DNA of 9,132 nucleotides from Thermoproteati archaeon (GTDB lineage Archaea > Thermoproteota > Thermoprotei_A > Marsarchaeales > UBA168): positions 55,596 through 64,727 of the forward strand of contig JAGDXH010000002.1 in assembly GCA_023256295.1 (NCBI GenBank), in the 5' to 3' direction. A model generated the notes under the pieces. It saw nothing but the letters and a program-made list of their open reading frames with translations, had not been told where the DNA came from and ran no database searches. The translations under genes and the position numbers were made by a program. Every line of letters starts with the position of its first letter. Position 1 is the first letter of the stretch. Shown in pieces: positions 1 to 5,972 of this stretch.

Positions 1-22
1 CTTCGCTGTAAAGGGTGAATAG
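1..22 (+). other. 3' tail of an upstream gene, probably ribosomal protein L13
   Basis: Only the last few codons can lie here. All three forward frames close before the S9 start: TAA at 9-11, TGA at 16-18 and TAG at 20-22, so the true frame cannot be fixed from the window. Synteny is the only argument for identity: in archaea L13 normally sits directly before S9. A tail ending at the TAG would read FAVKGE and would leave 2 bases before the S9 start codon. Confidence 0.35.
13..18 (+). promoter_or_regulatory. Ribosome binding site for S9
   Basis: GGGTGA lies 6 bases before the ATG at 25. It matches the archaeal anti-Shine-Dalgarno complement (GGAGGTGA), and it supports the ATG at 25 as the S9 start. 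It overlaps the likely end of the upstream gene, as expected for translation within an operon. Confidence 0.7.
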
Positions 23-24
23 AA

Positions 25-450
25 ATGAGCCAAAGTTCGCAGTTCTCTTCGCCTGCCGTGGTTGCTTCGGGCAAGAGGAAGAAGGCGATTGCCAGGGCAG
101 TCGTGAGGGCGGGGGAGGGCAGAATCACGTTCAATGGGTATCCCATCGAGTTGCATCCCAACCTAAGGGTGAGAGCTCAGCTGGAGGTCTTCAGGCAGGC
201 AACCGTTCCCTTCTCTCAGAAGGTAGACGTGGAGCTCGCTGCAAGCGGAGGAGGGTACATGGGTCAGTACCAAGCATCCATATATGCCATGTCAAGGGCA
301 ATGTATAAGTTCTTTGGACAGGACGATCAGCTCAAGAAAGTACTTCTCGAGTTCGATCCGCACGCACTGAGCGGTGATCCAAGAGAAAAGGAGCCCAAGA
401 AGTACGGGGGTAAGGGAGCTCGCAGGAGGTTCCAGAAGTCCTACAGGTGA
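25..450 (+). CDS. rps9: Ribosomal protein S9 (uS9), small subunit
   Basis: A 141-residue protein, close to the usual archaeal S9 length of about 130-145. S9 sits in the head of the 30S subunit, and its extended C-terminal tail reaches the P-site tRNA. The N-terminal core shows the conserved GKRKKAIARAVVRAGEGRI stretch (about residues 16-34). The C-terminus ends in the diagnostic basic tail GGKGARRRFQKSYR, whose final arginine contacts tRNA in known ribosomes. The ATG start has a well-spaced GGGTGA. The TGA stop (448-450) overlaps the GTG start of rpoN by 4 bases, so the two are probably translationally coupled. Gene order S9-rpoN is standard in archaea. Identification is secure. Confidence 0.97.
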   Translation: MSQSSQFSSPAVVASGKRKKAIARAVVRAGEGRITFNGYPIELHPNLRVRAQLEVFRQATVPFSQKVDVELAASGGGYMGQYQASIYAMSRAMYKFFGQDDQLKKVLLEFDPHALSGDPREKEPKKYGGKGARRRFQKSYR

Positions 451-668
451 GCGATTTGCTGTTCCCGGTCAGATGCTTCACGTGCGGGGCGGTCATTGGA
501 GATAGATGGGAGGAGTATCAGGAGCTTTTGAGAAAAGGAGAAGAGCCAAAGGAAGCCCTCGACAAGATGGGCATAAAGAGGTACTGTTGCCGCAGGATGT
601 TTCTGACTTACTTCGACCTCGCCGGAATGGTGATGGAGTATTCAGAAGAGGGCGAGGCTCAGCCTTAA
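447..668 (+). CDS. rpoN: DNA-directed RNA polymerase subunit N (Rpb10 homologue)
   Basis: A 73-residue protein, at the usual size for archaeal RpoN/Rpb10, a small zinc-binding subunit of the RNA polymerase assembly platform (with subunits D, L and P). The N-terminus has the family signature PVRCFTCG with zinc ligands C10 and C13, then IGDRWEEY. The second ligand pair is the adjacent C47-C48 in RYCCRRMF, an arrangement typical of this family. The short acidic C-terminus is unremarkable. The GTG start at 447 overlaps the S9 stop as GTGA. The RNA polymerase subunit K and enolase genes that often follow rpoN in archaea are not found here; S2 comes next. This is not the bacterial sigma-54 factor of the same symbol. 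Confidence 0.97.
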   Translation: MSDLLFPVRCFTCGAVIGDRWEEYQELLRKGEEPKEALDKMGIKRYCCRRMFLTYFDLAGMVMEYSEEGEAQP

Positions 669-672
669 ACAT

Positions 673-678
673 GGGTGA
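673..678 (+). promoter_or_regulatory. Ribosome binding site near the S2 start
   Basis: GGGTGA lies just after the rpoN stop. It directly abuts a GTG at 679 (no spacer) and lies 12 bases before an in-frame ATG at 691. Neither spacing is ideal. The ATG is the more plausible start because a site needs some spacer and because the residues between 679 and 691 add nothing conserved. Confidence 0.5.
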
Positions 679-690
679 GTGAAACCAACC

Positions 691-1326
691 ATGTCTTCCG
701 ACGAAATGCAGAACGTTGCCGAGCTTCTGGTACCTCAGGAAGTGTACATGCTGAGCGGTATCCACATAGGAACAGAGGCAGAGGTAAAGGCAATGCGGGA
801 GTTCGTCTACAAGGTTAGGGATGACGGAATACACATATTCGACCTGAAGAAGATAGACGAGCGGATCAGGCTTGCGGGCAAGATGCTCTCCAGGTACGAT
901 CCCTCTGGAATACTGGCAGTGGCGACATCCAGGTTTGCCTACACTCCAGTGCAGCGGTTCGGACAATTCACGGGGGCGACCTCTTTCATACAGAGGTTTA
1001 CTCCAGGACTTCTAACCAATCCAAATCTTCCGGGTTACATGGAGCCGCAAGTGATCTTGCTTTCTAACACGGAAGGAGGAGCTCAGGTCGTGGCCGAAGC
1101 GGCACTTGCTGGCATACCTCTTGTTGCTCTTTGCGATAGCAACAGTCCCGTGGAATATGTGGACTTAGTAATTCCCATGAACAACAGGAGCAGGAGGTCC
1201 TTGGCGCTAGCGTATTGGTTGCTGGCAAGGCAGGTGCTGAGGGAGAGAGGTCAGATAGGTGCTCACGACGATCTTCCGGTGCCCGTTGAAGACTTTGAGG
1301 TAACGCAAGAAGAGGGTGAGCAGTGA
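691..1326 (+). CDS. rps2: Ribosomal protein S2 (uS2), small subunit
   Basis: About 211 residues from the ATG at 691 (215 if the GTG at 679 is used), matching archaeal S2 (roughly 200-230). S2 binds the back of the 30S subunit near the head-body junction. Recognisable family blocks, in order: the early motif VYMLSGIHIGTE, IHIFDLKKIDERIRLA, ILAVATSRFAYTPVQRF, RFTPGLLTNPNLPGYMEPQV, AALAGIPLVALCDSNSP, VDLVIPMNNRSRRSLALAYW and LLAR. The block after the strand VILLSN reads TEGGAQ where many relatives have a TDPRADHQ-like sequence, a mild local divergence. The acidic C-terminal tail is typical. The stop TGA (1324-1326) directly abuts the GTG start of the kinase gene. In many archaea enolase precedes S2 and mevalonate kinase follows; both are absent here. 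Confidence 0.96.
   Translation: MSSDEMQNVAELLVPQEVYMLSGIHIGTEAEVKAMREFVYKVRDDGIHIFDLKKIDERIRLAGKMLSRYDPSGILAVATSRFAYTPVQRFGQFTGATSFIQRFTPGLLTNPNLPGYMEPQVILLSNTEGGAQVVAEAALAGIPLVALCDSNSPVEYVDLVIPMNNRSRRSLALAYWLLARQVLRERGQIGAHDDLPVPVEDFEVTQEEGEQ
1314..1319 (+). promoter_or_regulatory. Ribosome binding site for isopentenyl phosphate kinase
   Basis: GGGTGA inside the last codons of S2 lies 7 bases before the GTG at 1327. It selects that GTG over the out-of-frame GTG at 1323 and fits coupled translation across the abutting stop and start. Confidence 0.7.
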
Positions 1327-2121
1327 GTGGCTGCCCCGGCGAAGACCGGGGTCGTTATAAAGCTAGGAGGAAGTGTCATAACCGAAAAGGCCAAGCCCTT
1401 CACTGTTAGGAAAGGCGTTCTAGAGAGGCTTTCCTCGGAGATAGGTGAGATTTGGCAGGCAGGAAACTGGGTTGTCATCGTGCACGGGGGCGGATCTTTT
1501 GGGCATCCAGTGGCATCTCGTTATTCGCTTCATGTGGGGAAGTCATCTGGATCCCCTCCCATGGCGATCTCCATGGTGGAGGACGCCATGCGGGAGCTGA
1601 ATCGCGAAGTCGTATCTCACCTCATCAAAGCCGGCATGCCTGCAGTTGGGCTGCAGACCTTGGGGGTGGCACATGCCTCAGGAGGAAGGCTTGATTGGCT
1701 GAACCTGCCAGTCTACGAGAGCCTGGTCTCCTTTGGAGTTATCCCTGTTTCCTATGGAAGCTTGGTGATGGATTCGTCCTTGGGTTACTGCATACTGTCT
1801 GGGGATGATCTTGCAGTCCAAATCGCCGTCGGGCTTTCGGCCAAGAAGTTGATCTTTGCGACGGACGTGGAGGGCGTTTATTCAGCTGACCCGAAATCGG
1901 AGTCCGCTGCCGTCCTGCTTCCGAGGATGAGCTTGAGTAGGGACTCCATTGCCTTTGGAAGTGCGTCCAATGATGTCACTGGAGGAATGAAGAAAAAGGT
2001 CCTGTCGACCGGGCCTGCGGTGCAGGCAGGTGTGGAGGTCAGGATAGTAAACGGCATGAGGGAAGATGTCCTCAAACAAGCTGCTTTCGGCAAGCCGCTG
2101 GGGACTGAGATAGTTCTCTGA
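1327..2121 (+). CDS. ipk: Isopentenyl phosphate kinase (archaeal mevalonate pathway)
   Basis: A 264-residue amino acid kinase-fold enzyme, the usual length for the family. It phosphorylates isopentenyl phosphate with ATP to give isopentenyl diphosphate, the step that distinguishes the archaeal mevalonate routes. Visible motifs: KLGGS at residues 12-16 (phosphate-binding lysine and glycine loop), HGGGSFGH at 53-60 ending in H60, the histidine that binds the substrate phosphate in characterised archaeal enzymes, LSGDD at 157-161, ATDVEGVYSADP at 178-189 (nucleotide pocket) and NDVTGGMKKK at 215-224. H60 separates it from other members of the superfamily such as fosfomycin kinases and glutamate 5-kinase. 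The next genes, fni and idsA, take the product on to DMAPP and geranylgeranyl diphosphate, which supports the assignment. No mevalonate kinase is present beside it. Confidence 0.95.
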   Translation: MAAPAKTGVVIKLGGSVITEKAKPFTVRKGVLERLSSEIGEIWQAGNWVVIVHGGGSFGHPVASRYSLHVGKSSGSPPMAISMVEDAMRELNREVVSHLIKAGMPAVGLQTLGVAHASGGRLDWLNLPVYESLVSFGVIPVSYGSLVMDSSLGYCILSGDDLAVQIAVGLSAKKLIFATDVEGVYSADPKSESAAVLLPRMSLSRDSIAFGSASNDVTGGMKKKVLSTGPAVQAGVEVRIVNGMREDVLKQAAFGKPLGTEIVL

Positions 2122-2136
2122 TCGCTCTTGCAAACA

Positions 2137-2143
2137 TTTATAA
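2137..2143 (+). promoter_or_regulatory. TATA box of a probable leaderless promoter for fni
   Basis: TTTATAA is preceded by an A-rich stretch (GCAAACA, 2130-2136) in the position of a TFB recognition element. Its centre is about 26 bases before the ATG at 2166, so with usual archaeal spacing transcription would begin at or next to the start codon, giving an mRNA without a 5' leader. It lies in the only real gap (44 bases) between 25 and 5932, so fni-idsA-gltX can probably be transcribed separately from the S9 unit. Confidence 0.72.
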
Positions 2144-2165
2144 CGAGACGCTTGGTGGCCCAGCG

Positions 2166-3236
2166 ATGGGCATAAGCGACAGAAAGAACGACCACGTCAG
2201 GATAGCCCTAAGCGGGGAAGCTGTTTCGTCCAGGTTTCGCGGGCACTTCGATCAGGTCAGGCTTTTGCATGAAGCTCTCCCCTCTTTTTCTCTGGAGAGC
2301 ATCCATCTGGAGACGGAGTTCGCCAGCAAGAAGCTCAAGGCCCCGCTGATCGTTGGTGCAATGACGGGAGGAATGCCAGGCAGCGAGGTCATAAACGGGA
2401 ACATAGCTGAGGCTGTGCAAGAGCTGGGGTTGGGCATGGGTGTTGGCAGCGAGAGGCCGGCTATCGAGAGGCCCGCTATGGCCTACACGTTCTCGGTGGT
2501 GAGACGCAAGGCTCCTGACGCCCTTGTGCTTGCGAACTTGGGGGCAGCCAATCTGAAAAAGATGGGTATCAAGAATATCAGGCAGGCCGTGGAGATGGTG
2601 GGGGCCGACGCCTTGGAGGTGCACCTAAACATGGTGCAGGAGCTCCTTCAGCCTGAAGGAGAACCAAGCTTTGAAGGAGTTGAGGATGCGCTTGATGGAA
2701 TCTCAGACGAGATCGGGGTACCTTTGCTTGTGAAAGAGACTGGAAGCGGCATAAGCGCAGAGACGGCGAAGCGTCTGGACAAGAGAAAGATCTATGGCTT
2801 TGACGTGGGGGGGGCCGGAGGTACGTCTTTTGCCGTCATAGAGTCCAAGAGAAGGAAAGATGATCTGGGGTTGCCTTTTTATGACTGGGGCATACCCACT
2901 GCCATATCCATCATGGAGGTCAGATCTGTCAGCGGCAAGCGCTTGGTCGCAAGCGGGGGGCTTAGGAACGGAGTTGACCTGGCGAAATCCTTGGTACTGG
3001 GGGCTGATATTGGATCCTTGGCTGGGGCTGTACTGCCATTCGCTGTCAAGTCAGGGGAATCCGTCAAGGTCTTCTTGGATGCTGTGGAGCGCCAGCTCAA
3101 GATGACCATGCTTCTCACCGGAGCCCGGGACGTGGAGTCGCTTAGGAAGGTGCCGTACTTGCTTCTGGGAGATTTGCTTTCATTGGCGCAACAGAGAGGC
3201 CTTTATCCCACTTCGACCGTTTCTCAGAGGGGCTAA
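2166..3236 (+). CDS. fni: Isopentenyl-diphosphate delta-isomerase, type 2 (FMN-dependent)
   Basis: A 356-residue TIM-barrel flavoenzyme interconverting IPP and DMAPP with reduced FMN and Mg2+. Length matches type 2 isomerases (about 340-370). Motifs in order: DRKNDH at residues 5-10 (substrate diphosphate-binding R6-K7), IVGAMTGGMPGS at 62-73 (flavin contact), GVGSERPAIE at 92-101, LANLGA at 122-127, ALEVHLNMVQELLQPEGE at 149-166, including the H153-L154-N155 triad and Q158/E159-Q162/E164 region (active site and metal), LLVKETGSGIS near 185 (flavin-binding lysine) and DVGGAGGTSF near 214-223 (FMN phosphate loop). The GSER tetrad differs slightly from the GSQR/GSMR usual in relatives. The ATG start is supported by the TATA box position; a GGTGG at 2154-2158 could also serve as a ribosome site. 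Stop and the idsA start abut (TAA then GTG). Confidence 0.95.
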   Translation: MGISDRKNDHVRIALSGEAVSSRFRGHFDQVRLLHEALPSFSLESIHLETEFASKKLKAPLIVGAMTGGMPGSEVINGNIAEAVQELGLGMGVGSERPAIERPAMAYTFSVVRRKAPDALVLANLGAANLKKMGIKNIRQAVEMVGADALEVHLNMVQELLQPEGEPSFEGVEDALDGISDEIGVPLLVKETGSGISAETAKRLDKRKIYGFDVGGAGGTSFAVIESKRRKDDLGLPFYDWGIPTAISIMEVRSVSGKRLVASGGLRNGVDLAKSLVLGADIGSLAGAVLPFAVKSGESVKVFLDAVERQLKMTMLLTGARDVESLRKVPYLLLGDLLSLAQQRGLYPTSTVSQRG

Positions 3237-4223
3237 GTGTTGACTGCTAACCCATCGAACGGACGCCTTTTGGATCAGGTGCTCTTGGACGTCGAGGAAG
3301 AGATAGCGCGCGACTTGGACAGAGAGCCTCGCAAGCTGTTTGACGCGGCTTTCTACATGATCTCCAAGGGGGGTAAGAGGTTGAGGCCCAGACTTCTGGT
3401 TGCCTTTGCCCTAATGTTCTCGGGGGAAAGGGAAAGAATGGTGAAGGCGGCAGCCTCCGTCGAGATGCTTCACAACTTCACGCTCATTCACGATGACATA
3501 ATGGACCGCGACGAGCTGCGGCATGGCGTGCCGACAACCCACGTGCAATACGGCGAACCCATGGCCATACTGGCAGGCGATTTGCTTCAAGCAGAATCTG
3601 GAAGAGAGATGGCTCTGGCTGCGGTTGGAATGCCCAGCAAAAGGGCAGTAATGCTCATGAACAGGCACTCAGCGGTTACAACCGAGATCGCCAGGGGTCA
3701 AGCCATGGACATGGCCTTTGAGGATCTGGATTACTCTGAGGTCGGTATAAGGGATTATTACAACATGATTGCTTTGAAGACAGCCGTACTCTTCCAGCAC
3801 TCCTGTTGGGTTGGTGCCTACCTTGCGGGTGCTCGGGCCCTGGAGGCCCAAAAAGCTGCCAGGTTTGGCTGGAACCTGGGCATGGCCTTCCAGATGGCGG
3901 ATGACATGCTTGGCATAAAGGGTGATCCAAAGGTCACGGGAAAGCCCTCGGGGAACGACGTCAGAAATGGAAAGAAGACCATGCCGATACTTCTTGCGAT
4001 CAGGAGCGCTGGCGAGGGAAAGGCGCGTCTTCTCTCTCTGTTGAGGCAACGGGACCCACAGGCGATCCCGTTGCTGGAGGAGTTCGGCGGTATCCAGCGC
4101 ACTATGTCGGTCATGGAACGCTTCAAGTCGCGTGCGGAAGCCGAGCTCTCGAGTTTCCATGAAAGTCCAGAAAAGCAGGAGTTGCTCTCTTTGCTGGAAA
4201 GGTCTGTCTTCAGGGAGAAATAG
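3237..4223 (+). CDS. idsA: Geranylgeranyl diphosphate synthase (short-chain polyprenyl synthase)
   Basis: A 328-residue all-helical trans-prenyltransferase, normal for the family. It condenses IPP with allylic diphosphates to make the C20 (or C15/C20) chain for archaeal ether lipids. Motifs: GGKRLRPRL at 45-53 (IPP binding), first aspartate-rich motif DDIMD at 86-90, the following LRHG at 94-97, AILAGD at 110-115, and the second motif FQMADDMLGIKGD at 218-230, where G at the third aspartate position is common in archaeal enzymes, followed by TGKPSGNDV and GKKT. F81, five residues before the first motif, is the chain-length-limiting aromatic position of type I archaeal GGPP synthases, which supports a C20 product. 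The second arginine of the usual RRG is histidine (H96). The start is GTG 3237 or TTG 3240; a weak GAGGGG at 3227-3232 fits either. Confidence 0.93.
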   Translation: MLTANPSNGRLLDQVLLDVEEEIARDLDREPRKLFDAAFYMISKGGKRLRPRLLVAFALMFSGERERMVKAAASVEMLHNFTLIHDDIMDRDELRHGVPTTHVQYGEPMAILAGDLLQAESGREMALAAVGMPSKRAVMLMNRHSAVTTEIARGQAMDMAFEDLDYSEVGIRDYYNMIALKTAVLFQHSCWVGAYLAGARALEAQKAARFGWNLGMAFQMADDMLGIKGDPKVTGKPSGNDVRNGKKTMPILLAIRSAGEGKARLLSLLRQRDPQAIPLLEEFGGIQRTMSVMERFKSRAEAELSSFHESPEKQELLSLLERSVFREK

Positions 4224-4229
4224 GGGTGA
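4223..4229 (+). promoter_or_regulatory. Ribosome binding site for gltX
   Basis: GGGGTGA begins on the last base of the idsA stop codon. It contains the first in-frame GTG (4226) within itself and lies 5 bases before the second in-frame GTG at 4235. A ribosome site cannot contain its own start, so the site selects GTG 4235. Confidence 0.72.
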
Positions 4230-4234
4230 AGGTA

Positions 4235-5932
4235 GTGTCGACAGATCAAAACCTCGAAGATGAGGCATCTTACTACGCTGCTTTGAACGCGACTAAGCAT
4301 GGAAAGGCGATGGTGTCGCCTGTGGTTAGCTCCCTTTTTGCCTCGCATCCAGAGCTGAGGTCTAACCCGTCTAAGGCAGCTGAGGTAGCAGTCAAGGCAG
4401 TGACGGCAGTGAACAACATGGAACCCTCTGCAATAGCTGCTTTGATGAGGTCCCTGGAAGCCCGCTACTCCAAGAAAGAGGAGAAGGTCCAAGAGGCAAG
4501 GACGCTTCCCCCGCTTCCTGATGCCTTTGCTGGTCATGTGGTCACTAGATTTGCTCCGAACCCTGACGCTCCCATACACCTTGGCAACGCCAGGGCCCTC
4601 GTGCTATCGGCAGAATACGCCAAGATGTACAGAGGAAAGTTCATCTTACGCTTTGAGGATACAGATCCTCATGTCAAACCCCCTCTTCCTGAAGCCTATG
4701 ATTGGATTCGTCAAGACGTAGAGTGGCTGGGATATAGGCCTGACACGGAGTGGGTTCAGTCTCAACACCTCGATAACTATTACGATGCCATAAGGCACCT
4801 GATAGAGGTGGGTTCTGCTTATGTGTGTACGTGTTCGGCTGAGGATTTTAGGAAGAAAAGAGTCGCTGGAGTCGCATGCCCGCACAGGGAACAACCTGTT
4901 GAGCGGTCCTTGACTCTCTTCGAGGACATGGTTTCAGGAAAACTGAGCGAAGGGCAGGCCGTTGTTCGCCTCAAAACAAGCATGAGCCTCCCCAATCCAG
5001 CCCTGAGAGATTTTCCGCTTGCCCGCATAGTGGATCCTGTGCGCCATCCGCACCCTATGCTCAAGGAAAAGAGGTGGGTCTTTCCGTTGTACAACTTGAG
5101 TGCATCTGTAGACGATCATCTGTTGGGAGTTACGCACGTGCTGCGGGGGAAGGAGCATTTGGCCAACGAGGTTGCTCAAGGCTACATATACGCTGCCATG
5201 GGCTGGAAGCAGCCGATCTCGGTAGAGCACGGGAGGCTTAGGCTAGAGGGTATTCCTCTGAGCAAGAGCGAGATCAAAAAGGGTCTACAAGGGGGGGATT
5301 ACGTGGGTTGGGACGATCCCCGGTTGGGCACGCTCATGGCCTTGCGCAGGAGAGGATTTTCCTCCAGATCCATAGTGGATCTGATACTGGAGGTCGGACC
5401 GAAGCCGACGGACGCCGTGATAAGCTGGGAAAATCTCTATGCCATAAACAGGAAGTACTTGGAGCCCGTATCCCACAGGTACTTTGTTGTGAGGGAGCCA
5501 GTCTGCCTGCAAGTCGACGGTCTGGAGAATAGGCAAGTCCAGCTACCGTTGCATCCTGATCATCCCGAGATGGGGTTTCGGGAGATCATCGTGAGAGGAA
5601 GCGTGTGCGTTGAGAAAGAGGATCTGCCTCAGAAGGGGGGTTTGCTGAGGCTGATGGAGCTAGCTACGATCGAGTATGCTGGGGATGGGCACGCCGTCCT
5701 GCGCGAAATGGGAGCAGAAGAAGCCGTCAGGCTTGGGATCAAGCGCGTCCAGTGGGTTCCCTCGGACCCGGTGAAGATCAAGGTGGTGACCGCAGAGAGC
5801 TCGCTGAGTTGCGCGGGCGAACCTGGGATCTTGACCGAGCCTGTGGGAGCTACGGTTCAAATGGTGAGATGGGGCTTTGCCAGGGTAGACTCTAGGGAGC
5901 CTGAGTTCACGCTTTACTTTGCGCATAGGTGA
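4235..5932 (+). CDS. gltX: Glutamyl-tRNA synthetase, archaeal type
   Basis: About 565 residues from GTG 4235 (568 from GTG 4226), normal for archaeal GluRS. It is a class I synthetase charging tRNA-Glu; archaeal enzymes are generally non-discriminating and also mischarge tRNA-Gln for later transamidation, though that is not visible here. Layout: a helical N-terminal region of about 100 residues typical of archaeal forms, catalytic Rossmann domain with RFAPNPDAPIHLGNARA carrying the HIGH-class motif as H115-L-G-N118, LRFEDTDP and DVEWLGY, a probable zinc cluster C198, C200, C215, H217, and the KMSKS-class loop as L342-S-K-S345. The C-terminal half is the beta-barrel anticodon-binding region of the GlnRS-like branch, not the helical cage of bacterial GluRS, and ends in the family-typical LYFAHR. 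It directly follows idsA, an order seen in other archaea. Confidence 0.95.
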   Translation: MSTDQNLEDEASYYAALNATKHGKAMVSPVVSSLFASHPELRSNPSKAAEVAVKAVTAVNNMEPSAIAALMRSLEARYSKKEEKVQEARTLPPLPDAFAGHVVTRFAPNPDAPIHLGNARALVLSAEYAKMYRGKFILRFEDTDPHVKPPLPEAYDWIRQDVEWLGYRPDTEWVQSQHLDNYYDAIRHLIEVGSAYVCTCSAEDFRKKRVAGVACPHREQPVERSLTLFEDMVSGKLSEGQAVVRLKTSMSLPNPALRDFPLARIVDPVRHPHPMLKEKRWVFPLYNLSASVDDHLLGVTHVLRGKEHLANEVAQGYIYAAMGWKQPISVEHGRLRLEGIPLSKSEIKKGLQGGDYVGWDDPRLGTLMALRRRGFSSRSIVDLILEVGPKPTDAVISWENLYAINRKYLEPVSHRYFVVREPVCLQVDGLENRQVQLPLHPDHPEMGFREIIVRGSVCVEKEDLPQKGGLLRLMELATIEYAGDGHAVLREMGAEEAVRLGIKRVQWVPSDPVKIKVVTAESSLSCAGEPGILTEPVGATVQMVRWGFARVDSREPEFTLYFAHR

Positions 5933-5944
5933 TGCCAGAAAGGG

Positions 5945-5950
5945 TTATTA
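5945..5950 (+). promoter_or_regulatory. TATA-like element before the aminopeptidase gene
   Basis: TTATTA with A/G-rich sequence just upstream (AGAAAGGG, 5937-5944) lies in the 40-base gap after gltX. Its centre is about 26 bases before the TTG at 5973, the distance expected if the transcript starts at or next to that codon. It is weaker than the TATA boxes at 2137 and 8322. Confidence 0.5.
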
Positions 5951-5972
5951 GTCCCCGCCTCGCTTTGGCACA

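Noticed and set aside
493..966. Minus-strand open frame of 157 codons across rpoN and S2
   Set aside because: It lies opposite two secure conserved genes, has no recognisable family and no supporting promoter or ribosome site.
3743..3765. TATA-like GGTATAAGGGATTATTAC inside idsA
   Set aside because: It encodes conserved idsA sequence and has no gene start at promoter distance.
3669..4268. Minus-strand open frame of 199 codons opposite idsA
   Set aside because: Antisense shadow in a second frame of the same region; no independent evidence.
3818..4579. Minus-strand open frame of 253 codons across idsA and gltX
   Set aside because: Long but wholly antisense to conserved motifs of both genes; composition reflects the opposite-strand code. 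No family features.
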